Below are positions 48,092 to 52,695 of a DNA stretch of 52,695 bases, piece by piece (positions within the stretch are counted from its first letter, which is position 1; each line of letters starts with the position of its first letter). The stretch is from Holosporales bacterium. Its GTDB lineage: Bacteria > Pseudomonadota > Alphaproteobacteria > RUG11792. Both the position numbers and the translations under genes were made by a program. Below the pieces are notes generated by a model, which ran no database searches, was not told the origin of the DNA, and worked only from the letters and a program-made list of their open reading frames with translations. The stretch lies in assembly GCA_031258785.1 (NCBI GenBank), contig JAIRMJ010000032.1, positions 1 through 52,695 of the forward strand. Direction: 5' to 3'.

Positions 48092-48922
48092 ATGCAGTTT
48101 CTAGCGCGTCTCTGTCTGATAGCTATGCTGGTGTTTTCTGCGTCCCATGGCTCGGCAAACGGATGTGACGTTTGTGAACGTATAAAGAAGTTTGTGCAAA
48201 ATGCTGTAGAGACGAACAAAGAGAATGTGCAATGGTTGAAACCAGGCTTCAAGATAGAAAATGAATGTATAGAGAAGATCATAGAACACGCAATAGATGC
48301 TCTGACCAAGCCAGACATAACGAGTTTAATAAGCCAAGGGACGAAGTTTACCCCTAGTGAAAAGAACTATATCGTAATAAGTGTTTTCTTTAACAAATGT
48401 ATTAGAGAGGCTAAATTGTTTAAAGAATGTGGACAACACTGGAACAATAGTTCACAAAAGTCTCTCACATTTCAGACTCCAGCAAACGATGCTGGAGTTG
48501 AGCAGGTCTTCAATGAGATAAAAAGTAAGCTCGGTAGAGACACGCCAACAACAGTTGAGGATGTTAAAAAATACTGCACTGGATTCTCGATATATAGGCT
48601 CATTAAGAGGTTGAGGATGGAGGTTTGGTACGACAGAGATGGCCAAGAGCACGCATGTAGTGAGGAAGAGCGTTGCTACACTCCTGACACCGTAAAACCT
48701 CCACCACATCCACCATTTGGTGGGCACCATCACCGTCATTGTGGTTCACAACACAAAGATCAACACCCTGAGTGGTTCGAATTCAGGAAAGACCAAAATA
48801 GGTACTGGGACGGTTGGCCAAAGTGGGAAGAGTTCGAAAAACAAAGATGTGAGCACCACAAGCAATTACCTCACTGGCATGATAAATGGAAACAGAATCC
48901 GCCATGGGGCACCGATAAATAG
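48092..48922 (+). CDS. Secreted Cys/His-rich protein, 276 aa
   Basis: No family recognised with certainty. Signal peptide MQFLARLCLIAMLVFSASHG to about residue 22, then CDVC at 25-28 and further Cys at 59, 103 and 113. This helix-and-cysteine spacing (CDVCERIKKFVQNAV) faintly recalls saposin-like domains. The C-terminal part is rich in His, Trp, Pro and Lys (HPPFGGHHHRHCGSQHKD), a plausible metal-binding tail. Strong ribosome site, so probably well expressed. Single gene after lpxI. Periplasmic or exported. Confidence 0.65.
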   Translation: MQFLARLCLIAMLVFSASHGSANGCDVCERIKKFVQNAVETNKENVQWLKPGFKIENECIEKIIEHAIDALTKPDITSLISQGTKFTPSEKNYIVISVFFNKCIREAKLFKECGQHWNNSSQKSLTFQTPANDAGVEQVFNEIKSKLGRDTPTTVEDVKKYCTGFSIYRLIKRLRMEVWYDRDGQEHACSEEERCYTPDTVKPPPHPPFGGHHHRHCGSQHKDQHPEWFEFRKDQNRYWDGWPKWEEFEKQRCEHHKQLPHWHDKWKQNPPWGTDK

Positions 48923-49058
48923 CCAGAATGGCGCTTAAAATGGCTTGTGGACAGTTCTCATTGTTTGGCATTGCTGCGTTATTGAGATCTGTGCCAATAC
49001 ATGGGGCAAGTTGTGTATTGAAAAACTGTTTTGGTAAGCGCGATTTTAGATGGAGAAG

Positions 49059-49527
49059 ATGGCTGATTTCAGGGCAGATACCAGTGTTTTGGAGCTTCGC
49101 AGCATAGGTATGCAGTTCACGTCTGGTGGATTCCAGTGTTAACGTACTGGATGGCATAAATTTCACAATAGCGGAGAGGGAGAGTGTTGGCCTTGTGAGT
49201 CCGAGCGGCACTGGGAAAACGACGTTGCTTCAGATAGCCGCCCTTCTTGAGAGCCCCACCAGTGGCTCTGTCATCATACGTGGTAAATGCGCCGACACGC
49301 TATCTAATGACGAAAAGGCTGGTATCAGGCTGCGCAATATCGGCTTTGTATACCAATTCCACAATTTGTTGCCGGAATTCTCTGTTCTAGAGAATGTAGC
49401 CATCCCCAGCCTCATAGGGCGCGCCTCCAAAAGAGAGGCATATGATCGTGCAACGATTCTACTGCATCATGTGGGGTTAGAACACAGGCTAAGCCACAGT
49501 ACGAACAGATTGTCTGGAGTGGCCTAA
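49059..49527 (+). pseudogene. lolD: lolD-like ABC ATPase, frameshifted and truncated
   Basis: LolD powers lipoprotein release from the inner membrane. A 27-codon frame at 49059-49142, after GGAGAAG, reads MADFRADTSVLELRSIGMQF then TSGG, the normal LolD N-terminus. The homology continues in another frame (from about 49126) as VNVLDGINFTI, Walker A-like SPSGTGKTTLLQIA and the Q-loop VYQFHNLLPEFSVLENVAIP. That frame stops right after the signature start LSG. Walker B and the C-terminal half are gone, and the first Gly of Walker A is Ser. Two lesions make a pseudogene very likely. No lolC/E gene is adjacent. Confidence 0.8.
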
Positions 49528-49781
49528 TGGCAATGAAATGATGGCGTTGCAATTGAAACAAACTGTAGGAATCTGGAAACGGTGCGTGATATACAGCGTA
49601 GAAAACTCGTACGGTGGTCGTCCTTGACAAACTTTCTTCTACCTCCAACTTGGGAGATTTCCGTGAGCAAGAGCCATAAGTTTATACTCTACGTTGGAGT
49701 GTGAATGTTTGATTTGACCATGCTCTCCCTCTGTTGTAATATCATCTACAAGAGCGATATGAAACGCCAAATTACGGAAAA

Positions 49782-50108
49782 ATGAAAAAAGACAATGGAA
49801 AAGGGCTGGCCTATTATCAGAATTTGAAACTAAAGTATTTGAATAATGCGAAGGAGGCTGCATCGCTGGGGGACAGAGTTCTCTCTGAGTATAATCTGCA
49901 GTTTGCCGAACATTATGGTCGCGTCATTAGCTGCAAGCTGAACCAGCAGAATCCTGCACAGCCACAATCAAAGCAGAGTCCAGGAATAGTTGAAAGTATG
50001 CAAGAACTGGAAGATTCTACTAGCTGCACGTCTTCCGATGAGCCAGTAAGAAGAACTAAAAAACGCAAGATAAAATCCTCAGAAGCAACTGGGGAAACTA
50101 TTTTTTAA
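49782..50108 (+). CDS. DUF4167 family protein, short form
   Basis: A small protein of 108 residues of an alphaproteobacterial family of unknown role. Residues 10-55 hold the domain: KYLNNAKEAASLGDRVLSE, then YNLQFAEHYGRVI (family: A-x-S-x-G-D-R-x-x-AENYLQHAEHYxRxI). Family members usually have a long Arg/Gly/Asn-rich N-terminus; only MKKDNGKG is left here. The C-terminus is hydrophilic and ends with a basic cluster, RRTKKRKIK. Confidence 0.75.
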   Translation: MKKDNGKGLAYYQNLKLKYLNNAKEAASLGDRVLSEYNLQFAEHYGRVISCKLNQQNPAQPQSKQSPGIVESMQELEDSTSCTSSDEPVRRTKKRKIKSSEATGETIF

Positions 50109-50161
50109 CAATTCTCTGTTATTATGGTGCTGAAGCGGCTTAATGCGGTCTTTCATGGCAT

Positions 50162-51703
50162 ATGATATCTAAAGTCAGGACAGTAGCATTTGTCGGCATG
50201 AAGGCGATGGAGATTATGGTGGAAACGCAGATCTCTCCAGGGGTTGCCTCGTTTTGTATAGTGGGACTTCCAGATAAGACAGTCGGCGAAGCAAAGGAAA
50301 GGGTCAGATCCACGTTTTTTCAGCTGGGCTTGGGGTTTCCGCTTAAGAGAGTCGTCGTTAATATGGCCCCGGCTGACGTACCAAAGGCCGGGTCGCACTA
50401 CGATCTTCCGATTGCGCTCTCTGTCCTCGGAGCCATGGAAGCAATCGATATGTCGTTTCTAGAGAATACGATATCGATTGGGGAACTCGGTCTTGATGGC
50501 AGCTTGTATTACGTGTCCGGGGCTATATGCGCTGCAATGCTGGCCAATGAGCAGAACATTTCAATAATATGTCCGAAGGACTGTGCAAAGGAAGCCGCAT
50601 GGAGCGGAAACGAAGGCGTAATAGCCGCACCAAATATTATCTCCCTCATAAATCACATCAACGGAGCCTCCATAATATGTCCCTCAACGGTTGATACGCA
50701 GACACAGAGCGATTTTGATTATGGCGTGGATATGGAGGACGTATATGGTCAGCCCCTTGCTAAGCGTGCTCTTGAAGTCGCCGCAGCAGGATGCCACAAC
50801 GTGCTCATGATAGGTCCGCCAGGATCTGGGAAATCAATGATGGCTGCCCGGGCTCGCACGATCCTACCACTACTCTCTCCTGCTGAGGCTTTGGAAACCA
50901 CGTGCATATACAGTCTGTCTGGACTGCTTCCAGAAAGCGGGCTAATATACCATCCACCATATAGAGAACCGCATCACTCTGCGTCTATCATATCTATTGT
51001 TGGTGGCGGCTCAGACGCAAAACCTGGCGAGCTCTCGCTAGCTCACAACGGCATCTTGTTCCTGGATGAGCTTCCAGAGTTCCAAAGAGCAGCTATAGAC
51101 GCTCTTAGGCAGCCTCTTGAAACGAATGACATAACGATCTCGCGAGCAAAGGAACACATAACGTATCCTGCAAACATACAGCTGATAGCAGCCATGAACC
51201 CGTGCAAATGCGGATTCTATGGCGATATGAAGAAGCAGTGCTCAAAGGCCCCCAAATGCGCTCAGGAGTATAGGAACAAAATCTCTGGCCCGATACTCGA
51301 CAGGTTTGATATAGTAATATACATAAACAGCGTGAAGATCTCTGAGCTCTTCGGCAATGAAAATAGGATCAGTTCCCAAACGATGCGCTCCCGCGTGGAG
51401 AATGCGAGAAATGTGCAAAAGAAAAGAGTCGGTGCATTTGATGTTTCAGATTTGTATCTAAATGGAAAAACCAGGGGCAAATACATGAACATCCATACAT
51501 GTCTAAAAAGGGAGGCTATGGAATTTTTCAGGAAGATGGTCGAACACTCCGGGATATCCACCAGAGGGTGTCAGAAAATCTTGCGCGTCGCAAGGACTAT
51601 CGCTGACCTGGAAGAGGCCGTCGATATCCAAAAATATCACTTAGCAGAGGCACTTCAGTACAGGCTCCTTAATATAGAAAACAGCTGGACCTGGAGCGCA
51701 TAG
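50162..51703 (+). CDS. comM: ComM/YifB-type Mg-chelatase-like AAA+ ATPase
   Basis: In other bacteria ComM is a hexameric helicase aiding branch migration in natural transformation. The protein has 513 residues. The N-terminal domain has VETQISPGVASFCIVGLPD and PADVPKAGSHYDLPIAL. The AAA+ core has Walker A GPPGSGKS (218-225) and Walker B GILFLDELPEF. The C-terminal domain has RGCQKILRVARTIADLE. Complete. After its stop the same frame stays open for another 51 codons. In a genome with RecA and GTA-like genes it may act in recombination of incoming DNA, which is inference. Confidence 0.93.
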   Translation: MISKVRTVAFVGMKAMEIMVETQISPGVASFCIVGLPDKTVGEAKERVRSTFFQLGLGFPLKRVVVNMAPADVPKAGSHYDLPIALSVLGAMEAIDMSFLENTISIGELGLDGSLYYVSGAICAAMLANEQNISIICPKDCAKEAAWSGNEGVIAAPNIISLINHINGASIICPSTVDTQTQSDFDYGVDMEDVYGQPLAKRALEVAAAGCHNVLMIGPPGSGKSMMAARARTILPLLSPAEALETTCIYSLSGLLPESGLIYHPPYREPHHSASIISIVGGGSDAKPGELSLAHNGILFLDELPEFQRAAIDALRQPLETNDITISRAKEHITYPANIQLIAAMNPCKCGFYGDMKKQCSKAPKCAQEYRNKISGPILDRFDIVIYINSVKISELFGNENRISSQTMRSRVENARNVQKKRVGAFDVSDLYLNGKTRGKYMNIHTCLKREAMEFFRKMVEHSGISTRGCQKILRVARTIADLEEAVDIQKYHLAEALQYRLLNIENSWTWSA

Positions 51704-51855
51704 CGCATAAAGACCCTTGGTACAGGATCTGCTTATACAGATGCCCGACAGACGGCCGATGTTGAGCCGGAAGGCAGAGGTTACATTTTCAATAGCATAA
51801 CACCCCTGGAACCGACCACAATCTTCGTTGCCGAACAACTGGGAGGACCGTACAG

Positions 51856-52509
51856 CTAACTTTGGCCCTCTATCGCTGTCTCAGCTCTTTCTGCGATATC
51901 TTTTTTCATTTTCTCTATCACTTCGTTAATTGCAGGGCTGATATAATAGATTTGCGAGGATGCACCGGTATGCGGCTGTCCATCTACAAAATAGTCGCCG
52001 GTAAGAACGACGTCTCCCTTGAGCAGTCCAGCTTCTATTGCTTCCTGCACAACCTCTTTCGCTTCCTTTTCTACCTGGGCTGCATATTTCCGTTGTTTAG
52101 CGACTTCCTCCTCAGTTGCTTCCCCAGGGTTGACCTCCTTTGGGTATCCAGGTAAAGACTCTATAAAATTATTCCCTAGATACGGTTCATCCTTTAGAGT
52201 TCCTTCTTTCCTGCATTTAAGCGCGGCATGTAATAAATCGGTTATAACGGTGTCGTGTATTTTCGTTAGGACACCTTCTTCCACTTTTTTATCAAGCTTA
52301 CGAAGGTCATCAGCAAAGGCAGAATCATTCATGTATTCATATATCAGATATCTATCACCGTTCTCAAAGTCCACTTGCATACTTTCTACCTGTTTAGAAC
52401 CTCTTTCTTTTACCATCAGATCAACGGTTTCCGCTAGTGCTGATCCTCGCACGCAGAATGCTAAAAGTACACATGACGCCATTAGATAATTTCTTTTTTT
52501 GTTGTTCAT
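51856..52509 (-). CDS. Secreted hypothetical protein, 217 aa
   Basis: No family recognised. The start at 52509 has GAGGT eight bases upstream, better than the ATG at 52536. A signal peptide covers MNNKKRNYLMASCVLLAFCV up to SALA. The mature part has an EVEKEAKEVVQEAIEAGLL-like helix-rich middle (see residues about 140-165), one Cys, and a C-terminal YYISPAINEVIEKMKKDIAE helix. Mostly charged and soluble, likely periplasmic or exported. A TTGATT/TACAAT promoter precedes it. Confidence 0.65.
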   Translation of the reverse strand: MNNKKRNYLMASCVLLAFCVRGSALAETVDLMVKERGSKQVESMQVDFENGDRYLIYEYMNDSAFADDLRKLDKKVEEGVLTKIHDTVITDLLHAALKCRKEGTLKDEPYLGNNFIESLPGYPKEVNPGEATEEEVAKQRKYAAQVEKEAKEVVQEAIEAGLLKGDVVLTGDYFVDGQPHTGASSQIYYISPAINEVIEKMKKDIAERAETAIEGQS

Positions 52510-52543
52510 TAATTTTACCTCATATAAATAATCCACAATTTCT

Positions 52544-52574
52544 ATTGTACCATCGTTGTATTATATTAATCAAG
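52544..52574 (-). promoter_or_regulatory. Promoter of the terminal secreted-protein gene
   Basis: On the minus strand TTGATT and TACAAT are separated by 18 bases, with a second TATAAT-like box between them. The gene start follows about 35 bases later. Coordinates are approximate to a base or two. Confidence 0.4.
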
Positions 52575-52695
52575 AAAATAGAGCCCCTGCAAAAGCTTCG
52601 TGAGGCACATATCAAGGGATTTAGTTCTCAACTGCCCGCATTCTAAAAAAATTTCCCACTATAAGCTTCGTACAGCACGATTTAAGTGTGTCCGA

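Noticed and set aside
49528-49781. Rest of lolD downstream of the stop
   Set aside because: A short GVAI-like string recalls RVAI of the signature, but no Walker B or later motif can be found in any frame.

Overview
The window looks like a piece of a moderately AT-rich alphaproteobacterial chromosome, most likely from a host-associated lineage of the Rickettsiales/Holosporales kind. Pointers are the uninterrupted str-S10-spc-alpha ribosomal cluster with tuf directly before rpsJ, a zinc-free S14, a DUF4167 protein, LpxI (DUF1009) in lipid A synthesis, a HAD protein of the TIGR01459 type, and two genes resembling the head-connector genes g6/g7 of the alphaproteobacterial gene transfer agent (GTA). 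Decayed genes (lolD, an IS5-like transposase scrap), a minimal ATP synthase epsilon subunit and many orphan secreted proteins suggest a reduced, host-dependent genome. This placement is inference; no rRNA or tRNA gene is visible.

Layout. 0.15-1.0 kb: two minus-strand GTA/phage-type head-connector genes. 1.4-19.0 kb: 31 translation and export genes on the plus strand, rpsL to rplQ, with gaps of 0-50 bases, including secY, adk and rpoA, and closing with a bamE-like lipoprotein gene. 19.5-28.9 kb: a minus-strand block, read in transcription order as rpsP-rimM-lpxB, atpH-atpA-atpG-atpD, a small secreted protein, frr, gst, and a short atpC moved away from the other atp genes. 28.9-33.7 kb: an IS relic, a CxxC secreted protein, a family 2 glycosyltransferase, a divergent MsbA-like ABC exporter and a PhzF-like protein. 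34.0-40.7 kb: a cell-envelope run on the plus strand (two tiny ORFs, murD, ftsW, a HAD hydrolase, a polysaccharide deacetylase lipoprotein, a TamA/BamA-like protein). 40.9-48.9 kb: an accessory zone of secreted proteins (two paralogous repeat-rich minus-strand proteins, a 604-residue protein with nuclear-localisation-like clusters, a Cys/His-rich protein) surrounding recA and lpxI. 49.0-52.5 kb: a lolD pseudogene, a DUF4167 gene, comM and a secreted hypothetical protein.

How it fits together. Most of the core genes make ribosomes, F1-ATPase and the envelope. LpxI and LpxB are consecutive lipid A enzymes, and the MsbA-like exporter could flip the product. BamE- and TamA-like proteins belong to outer-membrane assembly, and MurD and FtsW to peptidoglycan. 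The accessory zone is the best place to look for something undescribed: secreted proteins of no family I recognise, one with a 210-base internal duplication and one that looks like a host-nucleus-directed effector. I saw no CRISPR array, no complete insertion sequence and no complete prophage.
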